From: JBFGCT01 sp963825565
Lineage (GTDB): Bacteria > Actinomycetota > Acidimicrobiia > Acidimicrobiales > Ilumatobacteraceae
Length of the DNA stretch: 64,000 bases
NCBI GenBank assembly: GCA_963825565.1
Contig: CAWGTW010000007.1
Location: 1 to 64,000 of the forward strand
Direction of reading: 5' to 3'
Shown here piece by piece: positions 18,493 through 27,977 of the stretch. Position numbers and translations under genes: made by a program. Position 1 is the first letter of the stretch; each line of letters opens with the position of its first letter. Below the pieces are notes generated by a model that was not told the origin of the DNA, did no database searches, and saw nothing but the letters and a program-made list of their open reading frames with translations.

Positions 18493-19053
18493 TCAGGCGG
18501 TGTCGGTGAGGCTCGCCAAGCAGGCGTCGAGAGCGACCGCGAGCGGGTCGAGGACGACGAGATCGGGTTGGTCGGCGATCAAGGCATCGGCGACGTGCGA
18601 CCAGCCGGTGCCAACAAGCACCACGGTGGCAGCGCCGGCCGTCCGCACGATGAGCTCGTCCATGGACAACAACCGCAACTCGTCACCGCTCACCCGGACG
18701 ACAGGTGGCTCGGCGACGGCGATCGCTCGTTCCAGGGCGGAGCCGGGGCCGACGACGGGGATGGCGACGAGCTTCGCGGCCTCGACGACACCGGGGTCCT
18801 CCGTGCAGTCGACGATCACACCGTCGAATCCATCGGCTTCGCCGCGCCGAACAGCTGCCACAACCCCAGGCGCGGCTTGACTCGCGTCGTCTGCGGAGCG
18901 GATGTCGGCCGGACCAGTACCGGTGCATCGGTACACCAGCTCGACACCGGGCCGGGCGAGTCGCGCGAGGTCAGCGTTGATCTCGCCCTCGATGGATGTC
19001 CACGGACGCGACGTCGGCCCGACGAACAGCACGCGCACCACGACCATCATCAT
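18493..19053 (-). CDS. Asp/Glu/hydantoin racemase-family protein
   Basis: The 186-residue protein begins at one of three consecutive ATG codons (19045-19053) with VRVLFVGPTSRPW. It contains VIVDCTEDPGVVEAAKLVAI, PVVGPGSALERAIAVAE and VVLVGTGW. The DCTEDPG..AA motif carries the first catalytic Cys of hydantoin/aspartate racemases. The second Cys, usually in a GC(A/T) motif, appears replaced by VGTGW, so racemase activity is doubtful. The family interconverts stereoisomers of amino acids or hydantoins without a cofactor. Confidence 0.75.
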   Translation of the reverse strand: MMMVVVRVLFVGPTSRPWTSIEGEINADLARLARPGVELVYRCTGTGPADIRSADDASQAAPGVVAAVRRGEADGFDGVIVDCTEDPGVVEAAKLVAIPVVGPGSALERAIAVAEPPVVRVSGDELRLLSMDELIVRTAGAATVVLVGTGWSHVADALIADQPDLVVLDPLAVALDACLASLTDTA

Positions 19054-19182
19054 GCCGCGCAGAGGGTCCGAGCAGCAGGCCAATCCCCGACGAGTGGACC
19101 GGGGCCGCGGAAGAGACCGTCTCGCAGACCGATCGGCGATCGGACGGCATGTGAGCGACCAGCCGCGTGTATGCTGATCTGC

Positions 19183-19377
19183 ATGCACAGCACGAGCGTT
19201 CGCATCGATGTGTCCACGCACAACGAGCTCAAGCGTCTCGCTGCCGAGTTCGACACCACCGTCGGCAACACCGTCGCGCTCGCCGTCCGCGCCCTGCGCC
19301 AGGACCGCATCGGCAGCGAGCTGCGGAGCCCGCTGCGAGACGACGAAGCGTCCTGGCTCGATGCCGACCTCGGGTGA
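19183..19377 (+). CDS. Ribbon-helix-helix antitoxin, second MazEF-like module
   Basis: The 64-residue product starts MHSTSVRIDVSTHNELKRLA with a ribbon-helix-helix fold and ends DDEASWLDADLG, a typical acidic toxin-wrapping tail. The toxin gene starts 17 nt before its stop. It is encoded divergently from the racemase-like gene. Confidence 0.85.
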   Translation: MHSTSVRIDVSTHNELKRLAAEFDTTVGNTVALAVRALRQDRIGSELRSPLRDDEASWLDADLG

Positions 19378-19702
19378 CGTCGTCGACCTCGACCTCGGTG
19401 TTCCCGAAGGCAACGAGGCTGGCTTCGTCCACCCTGCCGTCGTCGTTACCGCTCAGCGAATCCTCGACGCCGGCCCCTCGGTGGTTCATGTCGTCCCGCT
19501 GACCACGACACTGCGGCGGTTCCACTCCGAGGTGGTTATCGAGCACGACGACGACAACGGCCTGTCGGAAGCCTCGGCGGCTCAGTGTCAACACGTTCGT
19601 TCCGTGTCGCCGAATCGGATCGCCACCACCAGAGGAAACGTCGGTGCCATCACCCTCCAGCAGCTGAGGGAGACGATCGCCGTCATCCTCGATCTCCCCT
19701 GA
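19361..19702 (+). CDS. MazF/PemK-family toxin
   Basis: From ATG 19361 the 113-residue product reads SGDVVDLDLGVPEGNEAGFV, HPAVVVTAQRILDAG, VVHVVPLTT and QCQHVRSVSPNRI. GDV.. plus HP.VVV and the late V.SV...RI block are the MazF signature. It overlaps its antitoxin by 17 nt in another frame, which couples translation. The C terminus is EtIAVILDLP-like helix. Intact. Confidence 0.88.
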   Translation: MPTSGDVVDLDLGVPEGNEAGFVHPAVVVTAQRILDAGPSVVHVVPLTTTLRRFHSEVVIEHDDDNGLSEASAAQCQHVRSVSPNRIATTRGNVGAITLQQLRETIAVILDLP

Positions 19703-20005
19703 CGCCTCGCCCGGGACCGGCGTCGGCGCGTCCGCACGGGGATCGCCGAGTGAGACGGCATCTCGCCGATCGCTAGCGGGCGCGTCAGCGCTACGAATTG
19801 TCCGATGAGCGTTCGCTCAGCGGGGAGGCGACGGGCCAAAGTTGAAACTCACCGGGTTTCACGCAGGCTGGTTGGTATGAGCCCCCGCGGAGCATGAAAG
19901 GGCGTCACCGGCCCGGCGGGGAACGTGTCGTGCTCCTCTACCGGCTCCGGCCGGCATGGGAGACGGTGAGGTTGTAACAGACCGGTATTGCAGCGGGGAG
20001 GAGTG
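19703..20005. other. No gene; upstream region of the DUF4328 gene
   Basis: About 300 nt with no coding signal. A GGGGAGGAG ribosome site sits just before the next ATG. Confidence 0.5.
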
Positions 20006-22198
20006 ATGGGCCGCGGCGAGCCGATTGGTTCGGTGCGCGAGAGAGTCCGGGAGGGTGTCCCGATCACGGAGCCGCACGACCGCGCACGCGGGGGCGAGTG
20101 GTGGCTCGCATCGGACGGTCAGTGGTATCCGCCCGAGACCCACCCGGATCACAGGACGAGTCCACCGAGCTGGCAACCCCCGCAGACCCCGTCGGCCCCG
20201 CCGGTCGTGGGTCCGGCTGCCAAGCCCTACCGGTCCCCGGCCCGCCTGGGTCGCGTCCTCCAGGTCGTCTTGGTGCTCCTCACGATGCTCGGGGCGGTGG
20301 CGCTCGGCTCCAGCGTTGCGGAGTACCTCACGATCGGTCGCCTCATCGACGATCCGCTGTCGGTGACGGTCGCCGATGTGCAGGCCAGCGACGACCGTCA
20401 GATGGTCCTGTGGTGGACGCAGCTTGCGGCTGTTGCCGTCGTTGCTCTCGTCTTCATCGCCTGGACGTACCGCCTGTACCGCAACCTGCCTGCGTTGGGC
20501 GTGAGGCCACGCTTCGCCCCCGGCTGGGCGATCGGGGGCTGGTTCGTACCGATCATGGGCCTGTGGCGTCCGAAGCAGATCATCGACGACATCTGGCGCG
20601 GCACAGCGCCCGAGCGTTCGACGCCGGGCGGGAAGGTCGCGGTGTCGCCTCTCGTCCACCTGTGGTGGGCGGTGTATCTCGCGGGCATCGTGCTCTACCG
20701 CAGTGGGATGTCGCAGAACGACACGTCATGGGGGTCTCTCCGGACTGAGTCGCTGTTGACCGTCGCCGCCGACGCGATGTTCGTGTTGGGTTCGATACTG
20801 GCGTTCTGGGTCGTATCACAGCTCACACGACGCCAAGAGCGCGCCGCCTCGTCGCGCGCCGGAGCCGCGGTCGCCGAACCAGGGGCCAGCCCGGTGATGG
20901 CGGAACATCCGACGCCAGTCGTCAGCTCAAGAGCACTGCCGAAGTGGTTCGCGGCGGTCGCGCTCCCGATCGCCGCGGTCGTCGTCGCAGGGTTCGCCGC
21001 TGTTGCGTGGGATCCCGGACGGTCCGAGGGTGTGAGCGAGTCTGGGGGCGCGATTGAACTGGGTGTGGGGACACTGCTCGAGGACGTCGAGGCCGGTGAC
21101 TGCTTCAACCTCCCGGCCGACGATGAGGTGTTGTCGGAGGATTCTCAGCTGATGATGGCCCTCGAGGTTGTCCCATGCGGCCTTCCACACTATGGGGAGG
21201 TGGTTGCGCGGACCCACCTCCCTGCCTCCACGGACTCGTACCCGGGTGAGGAAGAGGTCCTGTTGACCGGGCTAGATCGCTGCCGTCCGCCCATCGAGCG
21301 GTACGTCGGCGCCTCGTTGACTGCGTCTGGACTCGGCCTGTTCGTGAACTTCCCGACCGCGGACACTTGGCGGGCTGGCGACCGCGAGTTCATCTGCTCG
21401 GTGAAGTCGCTCAGTGGGCAGCCGCTGAACGGTTCCGTGGAGGACACCGGCGGCATTCTCGCGAGCGACCAGAAAACAGTCTTCAACCTCGCCGAAGGCG
21501 ACTGCTTCGACGACCCCGCATCGCCCGACGCCATGGTGCTGGAGCTCGTGGACTGCGCAGCACCCCACGACAACGAAGTCTTCGCTGTCGTCGACTTCCC
21601 CGCAGGACCGATCTCGGCGTTTCCGGGCGAGGACGAACTCGAGGAATTCGCGAACCAGACGAGCGCAGAGGAGTTCGAGCGGCGCGTCGATCCAGCAGTC
21701 CGGGACGACCTCGCCTACTTCAATGCCTGGCCGAGCCCCGGTACGTGGGAACTCGGTGATCGCTCCGTTGTCGTCACCCTGTACGACCGAAACCTCCACA
21801 AGCTCGAGGGATCGATGCTGCTCACCATCCCGGCAAGTCTCAACCGGGGCGACTGCTTCGACGTGCCCGACATCGTCGCCTCCGTGACCGCCGTTGAGAT
21901 CGTCTCATGCGACTCCCTCCACGACGGCGAGGTTGTCGCAGTCACCAAAGCTCCCGCCACCATCGACTTCCCAGGGACCGACGAAGTGCGCCCACTCGGA
22001 CTGAGCGTCTGCGTCGACCCCTTCGAGCAGTACGTCGGTGCGACCCCGATGCAGTCGGGGCTCAAACTCGACGTGTTCTCCCCGACCGCTGAGGACTGGC
22101 AAGCCGGCAACCGCGAGTTCATCTGCTATGTCACGAGCGGATTCCGAGACCCGCTACAAACCTCAGTCGAGGGGACAGGCGAAACCATCGAGCAGTGA
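20006..22198 (+). CDS. DUF2510/DUF4328 membrane protein with three septum-formation-like repeats
   Basis: The 730-residue protein starts at ATG 20006. Near residues 28-48 is a DUF2510-type motif (GGEWWLASDGQWYPPE). A proline-rich linker follows, then the DUF4328 membrane region with hydrophobic segments near 80-105, 135-155, 215-230 and 255-275. A further transmembrane segment lies near 315-335. The rest is extracytoplasmic and carries three copies of a domain that starts GDCF(N/D) and continues to a conserved Cys and H(Y/D/H)-E-V block: GDCFNLPA/CGLPHYGEVVA, GDCFDDPA/CAAPHDNEVFAV, GDCFDVPD/CDSLHDGEVVAV. These resemble the septum-formation (pfam13845-like) module of actinobacteria. Function is probably envelope-related. 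Confidence 0.82.
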   Translation: MGRGEPIGSVRERVREGVPITEPHDRARGGEWWLASDGQWYPPETHPDHRTSPPSWQPPQTPSAPPVVGPAAKPYRSPARLGRVLQVVLVLLTMLGAVALGSSVAEYLTIGRLIDDPLSVTVADVQASDDRQMVLWWTQLAAVAVVALVFIAWTYRLYRNLPALGVRPRFAPGWAIGGWFVPIMGLWRPKQIIDDIWRGTAPERSTPGGKVAVSPLVHLWWAVYLAGIVLYRSGMSQNDTSWGSLRTESLLTVAADAMFVLGSILAFWVVSQLTRRQERAASSRAGAAVAEPGASPVMAEHPTPVVSSRALPKWFAAVALPIAAVVVAGFAAVAWDPGRSEGVSESGGAIELGVGTLLEDVEAGDCFNLPADDEVLSEDSQLMMALEVVPCGLPHYGEVVARTHLPASTDSYPGEEEVLLTGLDRCRPPIERYVGASLTASGLGLFVNFPTADTWRAGDREFICSVKSLSGQPLNGSVEDTGGILASDQKTVFNLAEGDCFDDPASPDAMVLELVDCAAPHDNEVFAVVDFPAGPISAFPGEDELEEFANQTSAEEFERRVDPAVRDDLAYFNAWPSPGTWELGDRSVVVTLYDRNLHKLEGSMLLTIPASLNRGDCFDVPDIVASVTAVEIVSCDSLHDGEVVAVTKAPATIDFPGTDEVRPLGLSVCVDPFEQYVGATPMQSGLKLDVFSPTAEDWQAGNREFICYVTSGFRDPLQTSVEGTGETIEQ

Positions 22199-22299
22199 GT
22201 CCAGACGCGGCGCCCAGAACGTGGCACCGAGCGAGGAGCCAGCGGACAGCGCGGACGTCGTGAAGAATCAGATGGTGGAGCGCGCCGACGCTGGTCTAC

Positions 22300-23850
22300 C
22301 TCTCGATCAATGACGGGTGTACCTTGGACGATCGGCAACCGGACGAACCGGGCCACGCGAGTCGCGCGGGACAAGTCCGGCGGCCGGTAGCCCAGCAATC
22401 GACGCAGGCACACCGAAGGCACGGCGTAGCATTCGGACGGCGACGAGAGGTGCTGCGGTCGATCCCGACGGTGGCCGTGGGCGATGCCCGCCCTCCGGGA
22501 CCCGATCTGAACCGCCGCTGCTTCGCCGACGGGTCGGTTGACAACTCGAGACGGACCGATCGGCCCCGACAACCGAGCTACGGCACCGGTGGGATCGCGA
22601 CCGTCGCCGGGCAGCTGAAGACGCCATCTGAGGTGTCGTCGGAACGCGCGTCGCTGTTCGACTTGTCGCCGAGCAGCATTCGGTTTGCCTTTGGTCGGGA
22701 TCGCCGGGTAGCGCACCCCGAGTTCGCGGAGATCGTCCTCGATGCCTTGGTCGCCGTAGCCGCGATCGGCGGTGACCGCTCGCGGTGCCCGACCGGTTCG
22801 CTGCTTCACTCGTTTGATCGCCGGGACGAGCATCGGGGCGTCGGGCGGGTTGCCGGCTTCGATGTTGTGATCGACGATGACACCGTCTTGGTTATCGACC
22901 AGTTGGGCCTTGTACCCGAACTCGACCGGGCGACCGAGGCGACCCTTGACGATCGGACGGGCCTCGGCGTCGTGCAGCGACACGACACGGGTGGCTCCAT
23001 CGGGGGTGATGCCATCGAGGCGTTGCCGGCACTGCTCGGCGATCTTCGCGGTTCGCGCAGCGAGCGTCTCGAGTCGGTTGATCTCGACTCGGGCCCGACC
23101 AGCCGGAGCATCGCTGGTGCGAAGTTTGCGACGAGCGTTGCGCACCACCCGCTCAGCCTGACGCACCACCCGCTCAGCGATCTGGGCGAACTCGGCATTG
23201 ATCCGCCGGACCTGTTCGAGCTTGTCGTCGTTGCGGCGACGCAGGTTGGCGTTGATCGACCGCGCCCGGGACTGCACACTGCGCGTCCGGTTCTGGAATC
23301 GGGTCCGCGTCGCCAACCCCGCCGCCTGCAACTTCTGCACCGAGCGGGCCATCCGCGCCACCCCTTTGGCGAGCAGACCCGAGTCGGTCGGATACGCCAC
23401 GTTGGCCTCGACCACGGTCGTGTCGGCACGCAACCGGTTCGTCTTCAACACCTTCGCCTCCACCGCCTTCGCCAGGAGCGCCTCGTTGAGGTCGCTGATC
23501 GCCGCCTCGCCGCAACGGGTTGTGATCTTCATCAACGTCGTCGGATGCGGCACCCGACCACCCAACGGGATCCGACAGAACCGCTGCCACGTGATCGAGT
23601 CCGTCACCTCCCGACACAACGACTCGAACCCCAACCGATACCGGTACTTCAAGAACATCAACCGCAGATACACCTCGATCGGAATCGACGGCCGCCCCAA
23701 CGTCGCATGGAAGAACGGCGCGAACGGCGCGAAGAACCGCTCATCATCGAGCAGCCGATCAACCCGCTCCAACTCCGCCGGCATCCCCAGCGCCTCGGGC
23801 GGCAGCAACGCTTCCCACAACGTGGCCTGATCGCCTACCGTTCGCAACAT
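22300..23850 (-). pseudogene. DDE transposase (DUF772/IS1182-like), degraded 3' end
   Basis: Starting at ATG 23850 the product reads MLRTVGDQATLWEALLPPEA, then the DUF772 domain (FAPFFHATLGRPSIPIEVYL), a long helical insert, and the DDE catalytic region: RADTTVVEANVAYPTDSGLL near residue 155, VDNQDGVIVDHNIEAG near 320 and AVTADRGYGD near 360. After RRHLRWR (about residue 400, nt 22640) the expected KWR-(T)G-x-EGRI...LKR segment with the catalytic Glu is not readable in one frame. The open frame continues to 22126 in unrelated sequence, overlapping the preceding gene. No terminal inverted repeats were found by eye. Probably inactive. Confidence 0.75.
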
Positions 23851-23952
23851 CGATGGCTCCAACCTGTAGTACCAGTACGGGTTGGAGCCATCATCCCACC
23901 AACACGACCCAAACGCGAGCACCCTCACCAGGACTTTTTCAGGGCGAAGTAG

Positions 23953-24501
23953 CTAGAGGATCTGTGTGTTGGACATGTCGTCTCGGTGGCGGCCGAGGCT
24001 TCTCCACGGGGCCGCGACCAGGAGCCAAACGGTGGCAGCAAGGGCGAGCGGCAGCGGTCCAGGCTGCATCGTGAACTCCAGACCGCTGGACTGGTCGACG
24101 GTGACGTTCGAGCCGAGGTACGGGAACAGGCTCGATGTCACCGGTTCCGTGGCGTTCGCGTCGAGTACACCTTCTGCGTAGTACAGCGTGAGGACGACAA
24201 ACGCGACCAGGCTCAGTGCGAGCGCCGAGGCTGCGGCCACGAATCCCGCGACCCAGCGCGAGCGCAGCTGCCCGTCTCGGGATGTGTCCGCGGCGAGATG
24301 GCGGAGGCTGCCGAGTTTGGCGAGCGCGGCGTGGAGGCCGACGTGGCTCGCGGCGTCGGTCAGGTTCGATTTGAGTTCCGTGCGCAGCGCTCGACGTTGC
24401 TTGCGGGGGACGCAGTACAGGTCGAGCCAGAAGTCGTAGCGCGAACTTGCCCACCACAGTCGTGTGCGGTCGAGCGTCGAGAGTGCGGCAGTCTCAATCA
24501 T
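23953..24501 (-). CDS. Small membrane protein paired with PadR (HAAS-domain-like)
   Basis: The 182-residue product has a soluble N-terminal part (residues 1-80; DRTRLWWASSRYDFWLDLYC and a basic helical stretch). Transmembrane segments lie near 85-110 and 155-170, with an extracytoplasmic loop containing FPYLGSNVTVDQSSGLEF. It follows the PadR gene by 6 nt on the same strand. PadR regulators are often co-transcribed with HAAS/DUF1700-type membrane proteins that they control; this one fits by layout. Confidence 0.75.
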   Translation of the reverse strand: MIETAALSTLDRTRLWWASSRYDFWLDLYCVPRKQRRALRTELKSNLTDAASHVGLHAALAKLGSLRHLAADTSRDGQLRSRWVAGFVAAASALALSLVAFVVLTLYYAEGVLDANATEPVTSSLFPYLGSNVTVDQSSGLEFTMQPGPLPLALAATVWLLVAAPWRSLGRHRDDMSNTQIL

Positions 24502-24507
24502 CGGGTC

Positions 24508-24876
24508 CTACTTCCGGGTTGTGGTGCGCGGCTCGGATGGCGTGTAGGTGGTTGCGGGCGACATGACGTTTTCGACGTTCTTGCTCAAGGCGAGCCAGGC
24601 GGTCAGTGCACGTTCGAGTTCGTCGACACCGGCGGGCGTCGTCCGGTAGTACTTGCGGGCGGGACCCGAGGTCGACGGAACGAGCCGCGATGACAGCAGA
24701 CCCTTGCTTTCGAGGCGAGTGAGCGCGGGGTACACGGTGCCTTCGGCAAGGCCGTCGAACCCGAGCCTCTGGAGGCGCACCACCACGGAGTAGCCGTAGT
24801 CCTCGGCCTGGTCGACGATCTGAAGCAGGAGCATCGACAAGATGCCCTTCAGGACCTGGGTGTCGTGACCGCCCAT
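24508..24876 (-). CDS. PadR-family transcriptional regulator
   Basis: The 122-residue protein contains the PadR winged helix: LKGILSMLLLQIVDQAEDYG, LAEGTVYPALTRLESKGLL and RKYYRTTPAG. The N-terminal domain (residues 8-90) binds DNA and the short C-terminal helix dimerises. It heads a two-gene unit with the membrane protein and probably represses it. Two TACCT words 14 nt apart lie just upstream (24898-24920). Confidence 0.9.
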   Translation of the reverse strand: MGGHDTQVLKGILSMLLLQIVDQAEDYGYSVVVRLQRLGFDGLAEGTVYPALTRLESKGLLSSRLVPSTSGPARKYYRTTPAGVDELERALTAWLALSKNVENVMSPATTYTPSEPRTTTRK

Positions 24877-24970
24877 GGGACTATGGTGATCCCTGGTACC
24901 TGGCTATGTCAAGTACCTATCGCGATTGATCCTCTAGCAGCGGCGAACTGCCGAGGCCCGATCAGAGAGT

Positions 24971-25210
24971 TCAGGTGCGCACCGCTACCAGCCGATCGAT
25001 CGGGCACGACGATCGGTGACTGACCCGTTCGCGGTCGGCCACGGCGCTGCACGTTCCCGAGCGCTCGGCCGCTCGCCACACGGCGTCGGAGATCCTGCGT
25101 TTCACACAGCGGAGCGCTTCTTTGTGGGTCTTGCCCTCGCTCACCTTCCGCCGGTAGAGCACTCGGCCGGGGGTGTCTTGGCGCCGCACGACTCGATGCC
25201 TCGAAAGCAA
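24971..25210 (-). pseudogene. IS110-family transposase, short C-terminal remnant
   Basis: The segment encodes RRQDTPGRVLYRRKVSEGKT and HKEALRCVKRRISDAVWRA, the final helix-rich block of IS110 transposases that precedes the element end. Nothing of the upstream domains remains. It is the third IS110 remnant in the window. Confidence 0.72.
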
Positions 25211-25483
25211 GCCTCCTTCTACCTCGCCAACGCACTCGGGTGGACTTCGACCTGGAGTCGCACCGGCGAGTGCTCAAGGAACTCGACGAGATGATCACCG
25301 CCGAGTATCGCACCGAGTCCCCGTCGGCCAGATCGGTTGCGTCCGACTGACGATCGGCTATCGGCCACCTGCGTCGAAGAATCGGGAAGTGCCCGCGAGC
25401 CCGACCCGCTGCGGTACGCCGGCTCCAGAGCTCGGTTCGCGCGTTGCAGACCGCTGTCATCAGTGGGCGGACAGGTTCAGTGG
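25211..25483. other. Fragment-like DNA, no complete gene
   Basis: A plus-strand frame reading VDFDLESHRRVLKELDEMIT and ending ARSVASD at about 25350 looks protein-like but has no start and no family I can name. Confidence 0.35.
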
Positions 25484-25990
25484 TCAGGGGCCGTCGGTCG
25501 GGCTGACTTTGACGTCCTGGAGGATCCAGGATTCGAAGGGGACGTCGGTGCCCGGTCCGGTCTCTTCGCCGGAGGTGAAGTAGATGTAGGTCGGAAACCC
25601 GCGCTCGGTGTCGAACTCGGCTTCGATGATGAACGCCGTGTCGAGATTCGATTCGACGAACGCGAACCAATCGTCAACGGTCGCTCCGACCCGGCTCGTC
25701 GATCCAGAAGCGGGCGCCCTCTTCGGGTCGAGGGCCGACCGGGGCGTTGCCGCAGTCCTGGAGCGACCACGAGGGGTTGATATCGATCAGCCGGCCGCCG
25801 TCGTCGAGCGTCGCCTCAGGGTTGCCGATCGTGAAGCTGTTGCACCCGTCGTACCCCTCGATGAGCGCCAGGTCATCTCGGGCACCGAACGACCAGAAGA
25901 CACCCTGAATCGGTGCGAGGGGTAGGCCGTCGGCCTCGATCGGGACCGCGGTTCCCGGAGGAACGAGCAGCCGCGGTTGCTGACGCCCGG
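25484..25990 (-). pseudogene. Remnant of META-like / DUF6174-like secreted protein
   Basis: Two pieces abut in different frames. The upstream piece (about 25990-25690) reads GVFWSFGARDDLALIEGYDG, CNSFTIGNPEATLDDGG, a META-domain-like pattern (LIEGYDGCN). The downstream piece (25690-25484) reads VDDWFAFVESNLDTAFIIEA, EFDTERGFPTYIYF, which resembles the end of DUF6174 proteins. Either one gene with a frameshift near 25690 or two fused fragments. Neither has a normal start. Confidence 0.5.
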
Positions 25991-26065
25991 CCTTTCGACC
26001 CTGTCGTCTCGGGCTTGTTCCTTCGTACGGTCGGGTCCGAAGCGTTCTGAAGGAGTCAGAGTTGT

Positions 26066-27427
26066 ATGAGTTCAAACGACCGGTTTCCGTCCGACGCGTA
26101 CCCGTTGACGGATGCAGAAGCGACGGAAATCGCGATCGAGGCGTACGTCTACGCGTCGGCGATCGTCCAGATGGAAGTGCACCGTCGGGTGCTCACCAAT
26201 CAGGACGTGTCCGACGGCAAGCAGATGCGCGGACCGATGAACCAGTTTTACCATCTGCGCGAATTCCCGGATGCGTCCGTTCGAGAGGTCGTCGGCCCGA
26301 ACTTCGACACCCTGTATTCGTTCCTCTGGTACGACGTGTCGGAGGAGCCGCTGGTGATCAGCCTGCCCGAATCGACGGGGCATTACTACCTGATGCCGAT
26401 CATCGATGCCTGGACCGACGTGTTCGCGTCGCCCGGCACGCGCACGACGGGCCCGGGTGCGTTCACGTTCGCGATCGTCGGGCCGGATTGGCGGGGAACG
26501 CTGCCGGAGGGAGTCGACAAGATCCAGTCGCCGACCGCGTTCGGATGGATTCCGGGGCGCACGAGGGCGAGCCAGGAGACCATTGCCGACGTCAACGCAT
26601 TCCAGGACCAACTGCAGGCCGTACCGCTGAGTGAGTGGGGCCGGCCCTACACCCCGCCGGCAGGCATCATCGACCCCGACATCGAGATGGAACCTGCTCC
26701 CGCGCAGCAGGTTCGCGCGATGGACGCCCCCACCTTCTGGAACCTGTTCGGCGAGCTCTGGCAGGCGAATCCTCCGCACACCTTCGACTACCCGATCCTG
26801 CATCGCATGGCCCGCCTGGGCCTCTCCGCATCGCAGCCGATCGAATTCGACGCGCTGCCGGCCCAGAGCGTTGCGGCTCTGACCAGCGCGGTTCAGCTGG
26901 GACAGGAGCGGATCGACGACTTCTGGAGGAACGCAGGTCGCATCCGGAACGGGTGGCGCTTCGATCTCCAGCCACTCGGCAACTGGGGGATGGCCTACCT
27001 CGTCCGTGCGACCGTGGCGTGGTGGGCGATCGGTGCGAACTTCCCCGAAGACGCCCTCTATCCGTTCGGGGTCGTCGACGACACCGGCCAACGGCTGGAC
27101 GGCGCGAACGACTACGTGCTGCACTTCGCCGCAGGACAGCTGCCCCCGGTCGACGGATTCTGGTCGCTGACCATGTACGACAGCCAGATGTTCCAGGTCG
27201 CGAACCCGATCGACCGGTTCGCGATCGGTGATCGTGACGATCTGGTCGTCGACGACGATGGCTCGGTCACGCTGTACATCCAGCACGAGTCTCCGGGCCC
27301 GGACAAGGAGAGCAACTGGCTTCCCTCGCCCGAGTCCGGCCCCATCATCCCGATCCTGCGCCTGTACGGGCCGCAGCAGGCGGTAACTGTGGGAAGGTGG
27401 GATCCACCGATCTGGAAGCGAGTGTGA
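26066..27427 (+). CDS. DUF1254/DUF1214 domain protein
   Basis: The 453-residue product has the DUF1254 domain at residues 20-150 (AYVYASAIVQMEVHRRVL, VVGPNFDTLYSFLWYD, LPESTGHYYLMPIIDAW) and the DUF1214 domain at about 310-430 (GFWSLTMYDSQMFQVANPID, RFAIGDRD). No signal peptide is present, unlike many homologues. AAGGAG lies about 15 nt before the ATG. The biochemical role of the family is unknown; members occur widely in soil and marine bacteria. The frame is intact. Confidence 0.9.
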   Translation: MSSNDRFPSDAYPLTDAEATEIAIEAYVYASAIVQMEVHRRVLTNQDVSDGKQMRGPMNQFYHLREFPDASVREVVGPNFDTLYSFLWYDVSEEPLVISLPESTGHYYLMPIIDAWTDVFASPGTRTTGPGAFTFAIVGPDWRGTLPEGVDKIQSPTAFGWIPGRTRASQETIADVNAFQDQLQAVPLSEWGRPYTPPAGIIDPDIEMEPAPAQQVRAMDAPTFWNLFGELWQANPPHTFDYPILHRMARLGLSASQPIEFDALPAQSVAALTSAVQLGQERIDDFWRNAGRIRNGWRFDLQPLGNWGMAYLVRATVAWWAIGANFPEDALYPFGVVDDTGQRLDGANDYVLHFAAGQLPPVDGFWSLTMYDSQMFQVANPIDRFAIGDRDDLVVDDDGSVTLYIQHESPGPDKESNWLPSPESGPIIPILRLYGPQQAVTVGRWDPPIWKRV

Positions 27428-27575
27428 TGGGGTCGACGAGAGGCAGACGAACGGTGCAACCTGAAGATCCACGTCGAACCGGTCGGCCCACGACGGCGCT
27501 GATCCGGTCGCGAGGCCGGCGCACCGATGCACGTGCCGGCGCGTCGCTCCAGAGCTCCAACGGGGTGGTGCAGCT

Positions 27576-27977
27576 GTGATCTGGGCGTTGCTGGCACTCC
27601 TCGGGATTCCGATCTGGCTGATCGTTGGCATGCTCGTCGGCATCGTGCTGACTCGCCGAGCATTCCAACAGCAGCCGGGCGTCTTCGCCGTTGCCGTACG
27701 CAAGGAGCACGCCGACAAATGGCCGCGACAGCCCACCTACGGCCGCCTCGTCCACGATGTGCTCGTGCTCAACCGTGGAGCAGCATTCCTCCGCGTCGAG
27801 ATCCATGCCATCGCCGCGGTCGACGAACTCGACATCGGTGACGGGCCGAAGCGCCCCGCCGCAGCAGTCGGCCGCCTGGTCACCCTCGATGACGGAACAC
27901 GCCTCGAGCTCGCACTCGCCCCCACCGATGCCGCCCGTCTCGACGCTCTCGCCACCGACGCTCGACCGACCCGCTGA
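27576..27977 (+). CDS. Small membrane-anchored DUF2550-like protein
   Basis: The 133-residue product begins at GTG 27576 with one N-terminal transmembrane helix (residues 2-27, WALLALLGIPIWLIVGMLVG), then a cytoplasmic beta-rich region with GVFAVAVRKE and YGRLVHDVLVLNRG. That layout, TM plus PH-like domain with VR.....W..G, matches DUF2550 proteins of actinobacteria. Function unknown. Confidence 0.75.
   Translation: MIWALLALLGIPIWLIVGMLVGIVLTRRAFQQQPGVFAVAVRKEHADKWPRQPTYGRLVHDVLVLNRGAAFLRVEIHAIAAVDELDIGDGPKRPAAAVGRLVTLDDGTRLELALAPTDAARLDALATDARPTR

Noticed and set aside
22126..22299. Extension of the transposase frame into the preceding gene
   Set aside because: The plus strand here encodes the conserved end of the DUF4328 protein; the transposase part has already lost homology.
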